This document shows positions 11,239-22,300 of a stretch of DNA of 64,000 bases, piece after piece; the stretch's first letter is position 1, and each line of letters starts with the position of its first letter. Both the position numbers and the translations under genes were made by a program. The notes beneath the pieces were generated by a model. It made no database searches. It was not told the DNA's origin and saw only the letters and a list, made by a program, of their open reading frames with translations. The stretch is taken from contig CACVBU010000887.1 in the NCBI GenBank assembly GCA_902728285.1, forward strand, positions 65,296-129,295, given 5' to 3'. This DNA is from Clytia hemisphaerica. Its lineage: Eukaryota > Cnidaria > Hydrozoa > Leptothecata > Clytiidae.

Positions 11239-11280
11239 TAACCAACTTTGGTTAATGCATAACCAACTTTGGTTAATGCA
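11239..11280. repeat. 21-bp tandem duplication of a palindrome
   Basis: TAACCAACTTTGGTTAATGCA occurs twice in tandem. Each unit is a near-perfect palindrome (TTAACCAA, two bases, TTGGTTAA). Confidence 0.8.
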
Positions 11281-11569
11281 ATGGATTATTTATGAGGGCA
11301 AACACTTTGTATTTTTTTATTTAAATATCAGCTCCTATTTTACATTTTAAGCAGAACAAGAATACATTATGATGCTGATCTAGAATAATTAAATTGAACA
11401 GTCTTACTAATTCAATGAGTTTAAAGTTATTCATGAGTGGTAGGCCCTTTGAAAGAACTAGCTACATAATGCTTTGGTGAGTTTTCATGGTCAACTCTTA
11501 TTTATATTTCGACTGTCAATACTTTTCTACTATTTAAAATGTCTGGTTTGGATTTTTATAATAAGTTCC

Positions 11570-11800
11570 CAGATACGTCTCAAAGGTGTCGCTTTTCGAG
11601 ACGTCATACTTTCGTAACGTCTCGTGAGACGTCGCTATTCGAGACGTCGTACTTCCATGTCGTCTCGTAAGACGTCACATGAAACGACGTCCCATCCCCG
11701 ATGTGTAAATGATTTAATTTCGACGTCTCAATAACATCTTTAACGTGACGTCGGGCCGATGATCTGAATTCGATTTATAACCGACGTCCCAAAAACAGCT
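11570..11800. repeat. GACGTC-rich palindromic cluster
   Basis: At least ten GACGTC or ACGTCTC words fall in 230 bp, many as CGAGACGTC facing its complement. Two units of about 43 bp (from 11595 and 11638) share TTCGAGACGTC...CTCG...AGACGTC. The cluster abuts the truncated 3' end of the Ty3/gypsy element. CpG density is far above the surroundings. Function is unknown. It may be the palindromic end of another element. Confidence 0.6.
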
Positions 11801-11829
11801 CGTGCCCACTGGGACTCGGTGAAAGGTTT

Positions 11830-12516
11830 GTTGTTAAAATACGCTTCATGGCTTTGACAGCGCTCCATTACTTTGTGGGAAATATGCCGATGAAATTCGG
11901 TGACGAATTCCCCACGTCTTTAGATATGTCTCAAAATCTGAAAAGGGTACTCAGGGTGCGGGCCTTCGATCGGTTTCTCCTTCGGTTGGGATGGCGCAAT
12001 TTCATTACACCGCTGACAGTTTTGTCTGATTTGGATGATCTGTTTGTGCATGCCCGGCCAAAAAAATCGTTGCCGTGCATTTGCTTTCATTGAGTTTATA
12101 CCCTGATGCCCAATGTGTAATTCCTCGAGCATTTGGTTCCTCAAACTCTTGGGTATTAGTGGTCGTCCTGCTGCGAAGATGATGTCCTTGATTACGTAAA
12201 GCTCATCTCGCATTGGCCAGAAAGTCAATAAGTTTTCTGGGGTGTCTTTTCGGTTGGCTGTAAAACCACTGTTTGTAAGAAGGTCTAAAAGTTCTTTGTA
12301 TTCGTCGTCGTTGGTGGCGTGTTGACGAATTCTCTTCAATTGAAAATTTTCGTTGTTTTCCATTTCCTCTAGCACACCGTATATTGAAAACTCGATATCA
12401 TCATGGTCGTTCGTTTCATTGATAGGCGATAAGGTTACTCTTGGAATTCTGGATAGTGTGTTCGAACCACATTTCTTTTCACCTGGAATAGCTATCGTCT
12501 TGAATTTGAACGGCAA
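11830..12516 (-). pseudogene. Ty3/gypsy integrase region, internally deleted
   Basis: This is the 3' part of the pol polyprotein, whose integrase would insert element cDNA. The frame carries the HHCC zinc-binding domain (LHIGHQGINSMKANARQRFF, then NCQRC) with all four ligands. Right after the domain the frame shifts and jumps to a late core segment (YLKTWGIRHRISSAYFPQSN). The first catalytic Asp region is therefore missing, and the protein could not integrate. Similarity fades at about 11830, beside the GACGTC-rich cluster. No chromodomain or 3' LTR was found. Confidence 0.8.
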
Positions 12517-12565
12517 CGTACGTTCGCGGAATGCTTGAACTCTCGGATTTTCAATTCTATCAAGT

Positions 12566-13080
12566 TCACGACCATTGAAAATGGGGACTTGGCTTGTGGT
12601 CGACTGTGACTATCAATTTCGGGCAGCCAAGAACAAACATACGACAATTGGTAAGGCCAAACCATAAAGCTAATGCCTCGCCTTCAATGGGTGCATAACG
12701 AGATTCTGAATCTTTAGTAAAACGTGATCCAACGTAGTTTGTCCGCCAATGGTTTTCACCACAAAAGAGATTGTCTATCTCGATACAGTCGCAATGTTTT
12801 TGAGCAAGGGTGAATCCAACAGCGGTTTTGCTCCAGTCCGTTGCGAGCCATGTGGGACGGTTAACTTCGAATGTCCGAACACCCTCCTCGATAGAATCAA
12901 TTATTTTGCGTTTGGACTCCTGGAAAATAGAGTCTAGGGTATCGTCCCAATAGAATCTGCCTCGTTTATTTAAAAGTTCTCGAAAGGGTGTCATAGTAGG
13001 GGCTTGGGCGAAAGCATACGCGACTTGGTTAACTAAGCCAAACCATGACCTCACCCCGGTTATGCTAGTGGGTGATGAAA
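12566..13080 (-). pseudogene. Ty3/gypsy RT-connection and RNase H region
   Basis: This continues the pol polyprotein. It opens with RSWFGLVNQVAYAFAQA (RT thumb/connection) and proceeds into an RNase H-type fold with PTWLATDWSKTAVGFTLAQK (first Asp), ESRYAPIEGEALALWFGL (Glu) and LIVTVDHKP (second Asp). The RNase H acidic residues are intact. The frame is separated from the integrase by a small gap and from the RT core by the 758-bp insertion at 13081-13838. The segment reading SPTSITG continues the host pol right up to the insertion edge. Confidence 0.85.
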
Positions 13081-13838
13081 CTCAGTTGCTTTAAGTGCTT
13101 TTTCATCTTCTTCAGAATGGCGTTTTATCATCTTAGTTCAAACGAGTATAAATTTCCTTCTAGTTATAATTTCAATGAAAAATTTTTTTGGTTAGAAAGA
13201 TTAAAGATAAAAATTATTAATAAAAAAAATCATTAGTTCATTAAATTGGCATGATTAATGACAAAAATCCAAGAAAATGGGTGCTTTTTCAATATATAGC
13301 TCCTTCCGGCTATCTAAAAATAGTCAAGTTGTATTGAAATTTCGAGCACAGCACTCTAAGTGGTCCCGATCTTAAATCCATCGAGCCAAATTAAGAAATA
13401 TTAGATTCCAGGAAGATATGACGGGTTAAAGGACACAAATGTGCGATATTTCTCCCTTCAAATGTAATTTATTGTTCCTTGAATTTTTCTTTTTTTATAT
13501 GGCTCGATGGTTCCAAAAAGATCAATCTTTTAGCTATCATAATCTATAAAGAAAATTTGGAAACTCTAAAAATTAGACTGCCGGAGAGCCAATGTACCAC
13601 CTTTTTGAGTGGTCATTTCATATAATCTCTCTTTCCATGTTTGAAAATACGTTTTGTGATTTTCTCTTTACAGTATGCAGCACTAATTGAATTTAATACA
13701 AAAGACTTGTTTAACAAATTTAGTAGTAAACATCTCTAGTAAACAAAAAGAGAACTTCCAATATACAAAATCGAGAAACGTCTTCTTGCAAAGTAAAAAG
13801 TTACTGAGGCGTGACAACACGCACTTAAAAAAACTGAG
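13081..13838. mobile_element. 758-bp TIR element inserted into gypsy pol
   Basis: The insertion interrupts pol between the RT palm/fingers part (ending at IDNIKNF) and the SPTSITGVRSWFG segment. Its termini are inverted: CTCAGTTGCTTTAAGTGC (13081-13098) against GCACTTAAAAAAACTGAG (13821-13838), 16 of 18 positions pairing. AAA flanks both sides, a possible 3-bp target duplication. Internally, CCATCGAGCCA (about 13379-13389) pairs with TGGCTCGATGG (about 13498-13508). No transposase is encoded, so it is non-autonomous. The 3-bp duplication is compatible with CACTA/EnSpm-like or PIF/Harbinger transposases, but this is inference. Confidence 0.75.
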
Positions 13839-13844
13839 AAAGTT

Positions 13845-14406
13845 CTTTATGTTGTCGATGAGTCTTCCCGCCGGTTTAAATCCAACGGTTGTTATGTCGA
13901 ATCCGGCGTATTCTACAGTATCCTTGCAGAAATGGAACTTCTTTGGGTTGAATACTACACCGTTTCGACTACATAGTTCAATGTACGAGATTGTGTGCCA
14001 GAATGACTTGGATATATCATCATCCCAGAGCAACGAATCGTCTATACATCGTGCCACCCGAGGAAAACCAGTTGTAATGTCGTCGAATCGCTTGGCCGTC
14101 GCTCGATGCATGGAAACCTTGCGGGGCTCGCAAATAGCGATATCGACCCCATTCAGTAATAAAGGTGGTTGCGTTTCGAGCTTCTGGCGACAGTGGCACA
14201 CTATGGTAACCGTTCCATGCGTCTAGTACTGTCTTTTTCTTTTCCGACGGTATACCACTAACAATATTGAACAGTGAGGGTGTGTGATGGGTTTTGCGAT
14301 GTGTGACCTTGTTTAATTTTTGGAGGTCTACAGTTCTTCGAGGGGCGCCATCTTTCTTTAATCCTCTGTCGCTGGGAAGGGGATTTTCTCTGGCGTAGGT
14401 GAGCAT
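13845..14406 (-). pseudogene. Ty3/gypsy reverse transcriptase core
   Basis: Two overlapping frames together give the RT palm and fingers. The first reads RRTVDLQKLN, VLDAWNGYHSVPLSPEARNA and ITEWGRYRYLRAPQGF (14406-14150). After a frameshift the second reads FPRVARCIDDSLLWDDD and AGFDITTVGFKPAGRLIDNI (about 14110-13845). CIDD is the catalytic YxDD equivalent with both Asp present. The N-terminal part of RT and the whole protease are absent: gag ends about 10 bases upstream of the first RT residues, so an internal deletion joined them. Family: Ty3/gypsy by motif order. Confidence 0.85.
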
Positions 14407-14415
14407 TGCGATCTT

Positions 14416-15060
14416 TTAGATGAGTTGAGATTTCACCATGTCCTCTGCGAAGGATGCCGTGCAAGTGTTTTGGTTACATGACCCTTTGGTGGTGAATGCA
14501 CATAACATAGTCTGGGCCTTTAGTCGAGAGATAAAGTTAGTAATACTCTCACAGTCTGTTTGGCGAAGCGTGAAGAACTGCTGACGATACACCTCAGGAT
14601 GTATGGTTTTCACCGCGACAGATTTTATAAAGTCCATTAGGTCTTTCTCAGAACAGGTATTCAAAGTGTCTGGTCCGACAAAGTTGAAAAGCATCTCGTT
14701 GATTTTTGGAGAACAATTTCGAAGCTCATTTCGTATTTCGGTAGCGGACGTTAGCGATGCCATCTCCTTGTAGCGGGACCAAGCATCACAGAAAATTATC
14801 CAGCGGTTGTCGGTGCAGTCCGCCCCGATTGTAGGGCGTTCGAGCTTGGCGCGGCCTGGGCGGTTCGGCGAGTTTGTTGCGGATGGCGTTAACTGGGAAA
14901 TGAGGGCGGCCATTTGTTGTTGCATGGCCATGTGTTGTTGCTGCATGTTTGCTATAAGTAATAGTTGGTCGCCCGATGGCGGTTGCGTTGGGGCGGTGGT
15001 TGCGTCGGAAGATTCGTCTTGGTACATAATGGCGGTTTGACCACGGATTGTTATGATCAA
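14416..15060 (-). pseudogene. Ty3/gypsy gag-like protein, truncated
   Basis: A 214-codon frame. The more likely start is the internal Met of MYQDESSDATTAPTQ, which sits 33 bases in. The N-terminus is Gln-rich (MQQQHMAMQQQMAALISQL), followed by a conserved gag core (ERPTIGADCTDNRWIIFCDA, then YRQQFFTLRQTDCESITNFI). This capsid-like segment would package element RNA. The frame ends at SFAEDMVKSQLI, well short of a usual gag because of the deletion that removes the C-terminus, zinc knuckle, protease and RT N-terminus. It lies downstream of a recognisable primer-binding site at 15386-15371. Confidence 0.8.
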
Positions 15061-15370
15061 AGTGTTCTATGTTCGTAAATGTGGTGCAAATATCGAAGGT
15101 ATAAGATGTTCACCTGCGATTTGTCGAGTTAATAAATGTGAGATACGTAATGTGATTGTTATTTATACGTAACGTGAGTTCGATAAACCACTCGCTGTAA
15201 GAGATACGTTTGTGTATCGAAGAAGGTTTGTTGAAGGTATATAGAGAGAAAAAATGGGATGTTGAATGTTTGTAAAATATTGTTTTGATTGACCAAGAGC
15301 GATACGGAACGTTGAACAGTGTTCGTAGAACAAAATTTGACTTGTATTGGCTTACCAGCGTGAGTCTTTT

Positions 15371-15462
15371 ACAACTTCTGACACCATGTATAAGATGAAT
15401 AAACTAAGACAGTCACTCGTGTACAAGTTGAGTGCTAATGTTGTTCTTTCCGTGGTCTAACA
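15371..15462 (-). promoter_or_regulatory. primer-binding site and putative short 5' LTR of the gypsy element
   Basis: On the minus strand, TGGTGTCAGAAGTTGT (15386-15371) is a tRNA-3'-end-complementary primer-binding site of the TGGTGTCAGAAG type. It directly follows a segment ending TATACA. A TG...CA bounded block (TGTTAGACCACGG from 15462 to TATACA at 15387) is the best LTR candidate but is only 76 bp. No matching 3' LTR exists at the truncated end, so the LTR limits are unproven. Confidence 0.55.
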
Positions 15463-15829
15463 TACTAATATATGATATCCCGTAATACAAAATGGTATCC
15501 TAGCTATGATAATATAGAAATACAAGATGGACGAAAATTCACTCTTGGCGTTTTAAAAGTTATGACTCTTTTTTGACGAACAAAAAACATACAATTTTCA
15601 TCTAATTGGCGACCAATAATTACATGAAATGTGAGGCTAACACTTCAACTGTAATCATCAGTAATTTCAAGAGTTTTTCATCATTGATTACAAAGATATC
15701 CATGGATTACCTCTTCCGAATACCAAACCAACCAACTTAAAGATTTCAGAGACATTTGCTTGACACGAAGAAAACGCTACATCCCCATAACTTTGGACAT
15801 TAAATGGTTGGCAAAATGGTATTAATATT

Positions 15830-16130
15830 GGGCCATTCCAGTTTTTATTCGTTACCCCCCAATGGACGACATGGAATTTCCGTAGCAAATTGCTTTCAAG
15901 AAAGTCCGGAATTTCTGTAACAAATTTACAAAATACCTATCAAAACCGTGGAATTCTGTTACTGTAACCTAAAAAAATCATGGAATTCCAATACTTTAAT
16001 GCAAAATTAAGTAAAATTCATGGAATTCCGATACTTTCTCTTAAAAGTTTGCCTGCAATTCCGTGCCAAAATTTAATTCAAAAATTGATGTAATCCATAA
16101 GGGGGTAATGTTTTTTTTCTGGAATGGCCC
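15830..16130. mobile_element. 301-bp MITE with GGGCCATTCCAG termini
   Basis: Ends are perfectly inverted for 12 bp (GGGCCATTCCAG at 15830-15841, CTGGAATGGCCC at 16119-16130). Similarity continues imperfectly inward (TTACCCCC...ATGGA against TCCATAAGGGGGTAA). ATT flanks both sides as a possible 3-bp duplication. The interior repeats CATGGAATTCC with CGATACTTT-like tails. No coding capacity. Confidence 0.8.
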
Positions 16131-17142
16131 ATTCTATTGAGATGTGAAACTGGTTCAAGTTGAAGAATTGATGAGAAAAATGGGCAGTACGAGAAATATT
16201 TTTGCTTTGAAATACAAACTCTTATATGGACAATATCTCTGGAACAAGTTATATGAGATTTGTTTACCGAGTGACCCCAAAACAAAGTCTTTAATGCTTG
16301 GTTCTTACATTCATGAGGTCAGAGGTTTTGTGGATATTCTAAACTTTTGAAACTTGTGTGATTGTTTTGGTTGTTTTCCTGACTAAAGACACTTTTGAAT
16401 GTGTGATTATTTTCCCTGACTAGAGATACCGTGAGCGTGTATTTAATAAACATATTGAATCTTGGCTTGGAGTATATTTTTGAATGTTTTAACGGCGATG
16501 TCATTTCTTGTTTGGGTTGTTGTAGTGTTATCTTTTAGTGCTCCAATTACGGTTATTTCAATTTCATTTTTTATCAATTAATTCGTGTTTATTTCATAGA
16601 ATTTCAGTAGTGTTTATTTGATAGGTTGTCCACGAAAGCATTGTTTCGAGGTTTCCATGTTTCGTCAAAGCCTGTCAAAGAGATTTATAAGTATTTTCTT
16701 TCCTTAACTTTATATAATTTTAAAGAGAAGACATAGGAGCCTTTGTTTTTGGTGCTATTATTACAAAGCTTTGAGGAACCTTTTTTGGACTAAAAATTCT
16801 AAAATTTTCATGTTTCAATAAAAAATAACATCTTTACATCTACTTATAAAAATTATCCTGTGCTCTTTGTTTTTCAAACCATTTCTCTTTTACCTATAAA
16901 TCAAATCATATTGAGTTGCTACTGCCAAGGGAGATTTAGATAATTTGAGATAACTAGGAGTAATTATAAAAATCTTATATATTTCAGCTGAAACAAAATG
17001 ATAGCTTTTTTCTGAGAAAGGAAGATAATTTTTTGTGCCTTCATCAGTTCTCATAAGTTTGTTTTGATTTTTTTCCCGTCAAAAGTCACGTGATATTATT
17101 ATCTCGATCACTCCGCCTCAACTGGAAATTCCCCTGTGCACC
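16131..17142. other. no gene recognised
   Basis: A 68-codon plus-strand frame at 16144-16350 lacks recognisable motifs and may be fortuitous. At 16351-16430 a TGTGTGATTxTTTT plus CCTGACTA segment is duplicated at about 50 bp spacing. The rest is A+T-rich without signal. Confidence 0.4.
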
Positions 17143-18470
17143 CTAAAAGTAATCGAGTTTTAGAAAAACAATAACAAACCGTGTTATGTGGTGGCGGATT
17201 GCCCCTTTAATAGGGTTAATTTCATTTAGAGAAGTAATAGGCATGAAAGGAAGGAAATTTTTGTCTGAAAAAGCTCGGAAAAAGGTTTCAACAAAATGAA
17301 AATATCCATTGCTCCAGTCACACATTAATGTCGTAAAAAAAGACCTTTCAGCTAAAACTTTTGCCTCGAGGAACGAAGTCTTCTTTAGCAAGACTGAAAA
17401 TCTCATCAAATAATTCAAACCATATTCCCATTTGAAAACATATGACCACCTTACTTGCGAGAAATGAAGAACACTTACCATGAAAGTGCCTTGTTTTTCT
17501 TGTTCAATTTTAGCTTTTCGTTTGTTCAAAGATTGTTCATAATAGAATTCACACTCTTTGACCTTTTGTTGAATTTCCTCACCATAAGTGATCTGAAGCC
17601 CCGTAAAGTTTGCTGTAGCCATGTCGGAGACAAACCCTATTGGATTGAATTTGTTGTCCGCTTTGTTGAATGTGGACCAGAAGCGACCCACGTTTTCTTT
17701 TCTTCGCTCTTGCACTCCATCGTTGCAAGTGGTAGTTGTCTTTGTAAGAGTGGATGGTACGTGCTTGCCGTAAGGGTGGTAAAGTTTTTGGTTCGTTTTT
17801 CTTTGCCATCAAAGAAACAGTACTCATCTTCTAGCATGTCACCCTCTTTTGTCATTTCATTTGCTACTTTCATTTTGTTGGTCGAGCTCTTAAAAACGTA
17901 TTGTTCTTCTTCATTTATTTCATAGATCAGAAGTCTGTCTTTCTCATCAGTGTACGTTTTATACTCCCTCGCGTGCTCGTAGGAATCTTTGGCACAGGCT
18001 CGAAACTTTTTCGTTTGTTTTATCTTTTCATTAGATATTGTATTTTTATCACAAAATCGCTTGACAGTTTTATCCACTTCATCCCACGACTTTCTATTCC
18101 TAAGTGCTGATAGCGGATGGTTTGGCTTTTGGGTCGATTGATAGCGCTTCTCTTACAGCAGTCTCTGGTCTTTCAGAAACTACAATAGCAGAACATGTGT
18201 GTATACCCCGATGAAAGATTGCTGCCCGTGTCTTAGCCTCGAAAGCAGTGTATTTGGTGGCAGGACAAGTGAATTCCTCACCAATCGCTCCACAAATCGA
18301 GCAAGAATTGTCATTGTCAAAACGTACTTTGTTTTGTGTTTGAAATTTTTCGAGATAAGCACAAGATTTGGGCAGCGCAATCCACCTTTACAGTGTTTAT
18401 ATCTTACTGTTAAACATCCGGTCCATTTGGTCGATGAATCAGGGTATTTCCATACGTTTTTCAAAACGTC
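17143..18470 (-). pseudogene. MULE-type (Mutator-like) transposase, decayed
   Basis: Blocks in order on the minus strand: a zinc-rich N-terminal part (ERPETAVREALSIDPKAKP preceded by DNDNSCSICGAIGEEFTCPA, about 18330-18130); a lysine-rich linker (18077 onward); then the MULE-like catalytic segment with HPLLQRQLPLATMECKSEEK and, after a frameshift near 17700, NPIGFVSDMATANFTGLQ and VKECEFYYEQS. The P.GF.sD.A..N..GL and C.F pattern fits MULE transposases of cnidarians as I remember them. It ends at a plausible donor (GTAAGTGTTC, about 17478), beyond which a further exon-like stretch (CDWSNGYFHF) continues to 17143. At least three frame breaks make it non-functional. Cys-rich N-terminal zinc motifs suggest a FLYWCH or related DNA-binding domain. 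Confidence 0.7.
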
Positions 18471-18612
18471 GAAAATACGTTTCTATTTGGTCGTATTTGT
18501 CGCTTTTTAAAACGTTTTTTTCCAACGTTCATAGAACGTAATATGAACGTAGATTAAAACGTTTTCAAAAATACGTATTAAAAACGTTGGAGATACGTTT
18601 TTTCCATACTAT
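18440..18612. repeat. ACGTTTT/AAAACGT palindrome cluster
   Basis: Fourteen or so ACGT words occur, most as AAACGTTTT, ATACGTTT or GAACGT, in both orientations. They lie just 5' of the MULE coding remnant. The arrangement could be that element's terminal region or a separate palindromic repeat. Confidence 0.5.
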
Positions 18613-19367
18613 GTATGTATAAATTTCCTTCATCCACACTTTAGTTCAATTATTATTGCTCATAAAAAATCATAGTTATATTTGTTTGACTTTTTTACAA
18701 AATTATCTGATTAACAGGACAATTTACTGGTTTTTCAATGTGCAGCCAAAAGAAATAATCAAGAACTTTCAATTTGAAATTCGCGAAGAGAATAAATAAT
18801 ATTTTACATATCTTACATATCTTACATATGATATTGTATTCCATATATTACATATTCAAAAGTTTATACAACATGGAAATTTGAAATATACACACTTATT
18901 TTATGTGGAAAAATATTATAAAAGAATGGCAAGAATTTCACAAAAATATATATATCCAACGAACGAACGAACTTTAACTTGGCTTTCTCATAGAAACAAG
19001 CATACGCTTTTTATAAGAACCATGTAATTCAACTTTATAATATGGATATTCCTGATGTTTTGATCGAATTTATACCCAACTATCCCCAAGGATATTCTTA
19101 AGAAAGAACCCTCATTTTTCAACATCAACAAAAGATTTTTGAGAGGTAGTTATCGAGTAAAATAGGGATAGAAAAATAATCGGAGGGAATGATAGTACTA
19201 ACAATCCCCCTTGATGCCCCTTAGTAATAATTTCAATTTAGTTTGCCAAATCCTAAATAGTGATAGGTGCTAGGCAGTTCTGGTATAAAAGAGCGTGTGA
19301 CACAAAAGTGAACTTGACAATCGTATCAATCATCAACTTAAGAATAAAGAAAATTAGAAATAAATAA
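18613..19367. other. downstream flank of accessory gene, no gene
   Basis: A+T-rich sequence with AACGAACGAAC and short ATAT runs. On the minus strand it is the 3' side of the DUF4806-like gene. A left terminus of the two-gene transposon would be expected here or a little further left, but I found no CACTA-like end. Confidence 0.35.
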
Positions 19368-22300
19368 TTAGTTCTTCTTCTGCCGACCGCTTCCACCTTT
19401 TTTGTCAGGGGCTCCTTTGATGTGGTCGCCGATGGAAAGACGTTTATGTTTCTCGTCCGAGTCTTTGAACACTTCAGAAACGGCAGCTGAAAAGAAATTC
19501 AAGCAAAATCATGTAATCAGAAGACAACGATTGGATAGCATGAAACACTGTGTTGCAATTTCAAGTTAGTTGATTATCTCAAAATATTATTCCCTGTCAT
19601 AAAAACAGAACTTCATCTCCATCAAAATTCAATCCTTACTTTTTGTACTACTTGTTGCAAATCGAGGAAAATCCTACCGGGTATTTGAGAAGATATGGAT
19701 GATATTTTACGCGAGATAAAGAAATAGAATATCCAATCAAAGTTAGTCGAGATCAATGGCATCAAAAATGAACTGAAATTTACTCTTGAGGAGGAAAAAG
19801 AATTCTTGACATGAAGATAACCCGTTCAAATTGCTGCTTAACGTCAACTTGGTACAATAAACCAACTGATACTGGACTAATGATGAACTATTATGCCTTA
19901 TCTCCTATGAGGTACAAGCGCTCTAATGTTATTGGTTTAGTGCATCGTATTTACCGTTCTTGTAGCACAAGAGAAGACTTTTTAACTTCGCTACAGAGAG
20001 CGCTAGTTTTGTTGATTAAGAACCAGTATCCAAAATCGTTTTTTGAACCTTTGATCCAAAAAACAATCAGGAAAATAGATCATCCAGAGGAAAAGGAGTC
20101 TGAAGATGAAGTCGACCGCGTTGAAAAGATGAAAGTTTACGTTGAGTATCGAGGCAAAATAAGTGAAAAGTTTTCGAATGCTCTACGAAAATGTAACGCG
20201 CCCTGCAGCATTGTGTTTACAACGAGAAAACTGAGATCATGTTTATTGCCCTTAAAGCCCACTATTGAGAAAGAGATGAGAAGCTTCGTAGTTTACCAAA
20301 TTTGTTGTCCTCGCTGTAACGCGAGCTATGTCGGTCAGACGATGCGACATTTACTAAGTCGTTTCAAAGAACATCGCTATGTTTTAAGTCCCGTGGGATC
20401 ACATTTTATTAGATGCAATAAAACTCTAACAATAGATGACGTTTCCATTGTTGATTCATCTATGCGTTCCGTAGAGGTTGAGTTAATGACCCTAGAGGCT
20501 ATCAAGATAAAAGAAATTAAACCGTTGTTAAACACTAAAAACGAATACAAGAGCAAGGCGCTTGTGATTGATTTGGCTTGAAATAGAATTTTTTTTTTTC
20601 AGTTATGTTTTGAAATTGTAAGGGTAAGATGTATGTTTGATATGATGTGTTTGTTACAACAAATATTATATAGATTTCTATATATTTTTACATATTTTTT
20701 CTTCTTTCTTAGACTTGAAAATGAAACACAGTTTTCGAAATATATTGTCAAATCAAATTAAATTGTTGGCTACAGATTTTTATATATATAATATATTTGA
20801 GAAGAGGTGTAACAAACGTATTTACTTTTTATGGTCTTGTAGAGATTGGTTTCACCAAACGCAATTTTTCCAAATCGACCACACAAATTCAAACCGGACT
20901 GGAACTGCACGGTCATTAATCTATAAAAAAAGTAATAATAATAATAAAAGTTACCAATATTTTTGGACGCTTTATCAAAAAGATGCCGAAGAAATTTCAC
21001 ATGTCTGAAACGCTATGCTATGCTTAGCTTGTCAAAAGGCTAACTATGTATCATAAAAAAGGTAAGAGATCGAAATGTAAAGGGATTATTGAAATTTTAT
21101 TTGAAAGATTTGTTCAGAAGTTTTACCAAAAATGCCACAACATTTTGTAGTTTCAAAACCTTGAAAGATGTTTAAAATAATGATTTTTATGGGAACAGGT
21201 TATTTTGAAGAGATTACAGATTCATAAGGGATAGAATGAAAGAAATTTTGGGTTTAAAAAAGATCAGAGAAGATGAGATTAGAAGAGCTAAAAGTAATCA
21301 CCTGTTCAAAATAATGTTGACCATATCGACATATGTGGATCCACCAAATCGTTTGATGTTTGAAATCTAGTATATCAAGAATGAAACACTCACTTAGGAA
21401 AACAATAAGAATCTTTTTTAAATACATAACTACAGATTTAACTACATCTCTTTTTCAAGTGTTATATTAAACGTGCTAAAACTTAAGCAATAAATAACTT
21501 AGATATAAGTAGACTAAGAAACCCAAATGAGGTTACTAGAAATCAAAAAGTATGTGATGTATTTTACAAGGTCTAGGAAATTATAAACAACTCTTACAAG
21601 TTTTCTTTTCGTCGCTTCATCAAGTAAAGCTTCTTCCACCGATTCCAAATCGTCTGTGCTTTCAATTTGAGGGATGTCATCCTCATTCATTTGGGTTGTG
21701 TCCCAAAACTTCAACAATTCGTGCACCTTTACGATCATTTTCATAAGTTTCCCTTGCCTACTTTTAACTTCATCAAGGTTTGCTGAAATACAAAACACAA
21801 AGATTATATAACAATTACATCATCTATACGCTCGTATCACTAAAACTGCAACCATCATCGAAATGCCTGACAATTGCATAGCACGAAACACTGTATAGAT
21901 ATTCCTAGTTAGTTGATTGTTTCAAAATATTATACATATAGGTATGATTATAAGTAAATTGAAATTATTTTGCAAAAAAAAAAACGATAAACTTATTCGT
22001 CTTAAAACATTTATCATCCTTACTTTCGATCTTATCAAGGCGATCACTCAGGCGCCTGGAGACGGTTATGTCGTAAGAAGGTGAGTTGTTTTCTTCATCA
22101 ACTTCTTCTGCTTCTTCTCCATGCAATGTTTGGCTTCTAAAAGATAAAAAATAAACTAAAGTCTGCCCCAGAAGTATGTGGACACAGCATTTAGCATTTA
22201 CTCAGCAACCACACTATATTCAAAAGTGCTTAGAAAATTTTAAATCTATATCTTCCTTGAATTTATTTCCTGTCAACGGTACATAATTTTATGGGCCATT

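Noticed and set aside
16144-16350. 68-codon frame downstream of a MITE
   Set aside because: No motif, no splice-site support, and composition is not distinct from random A+T-rich frames.
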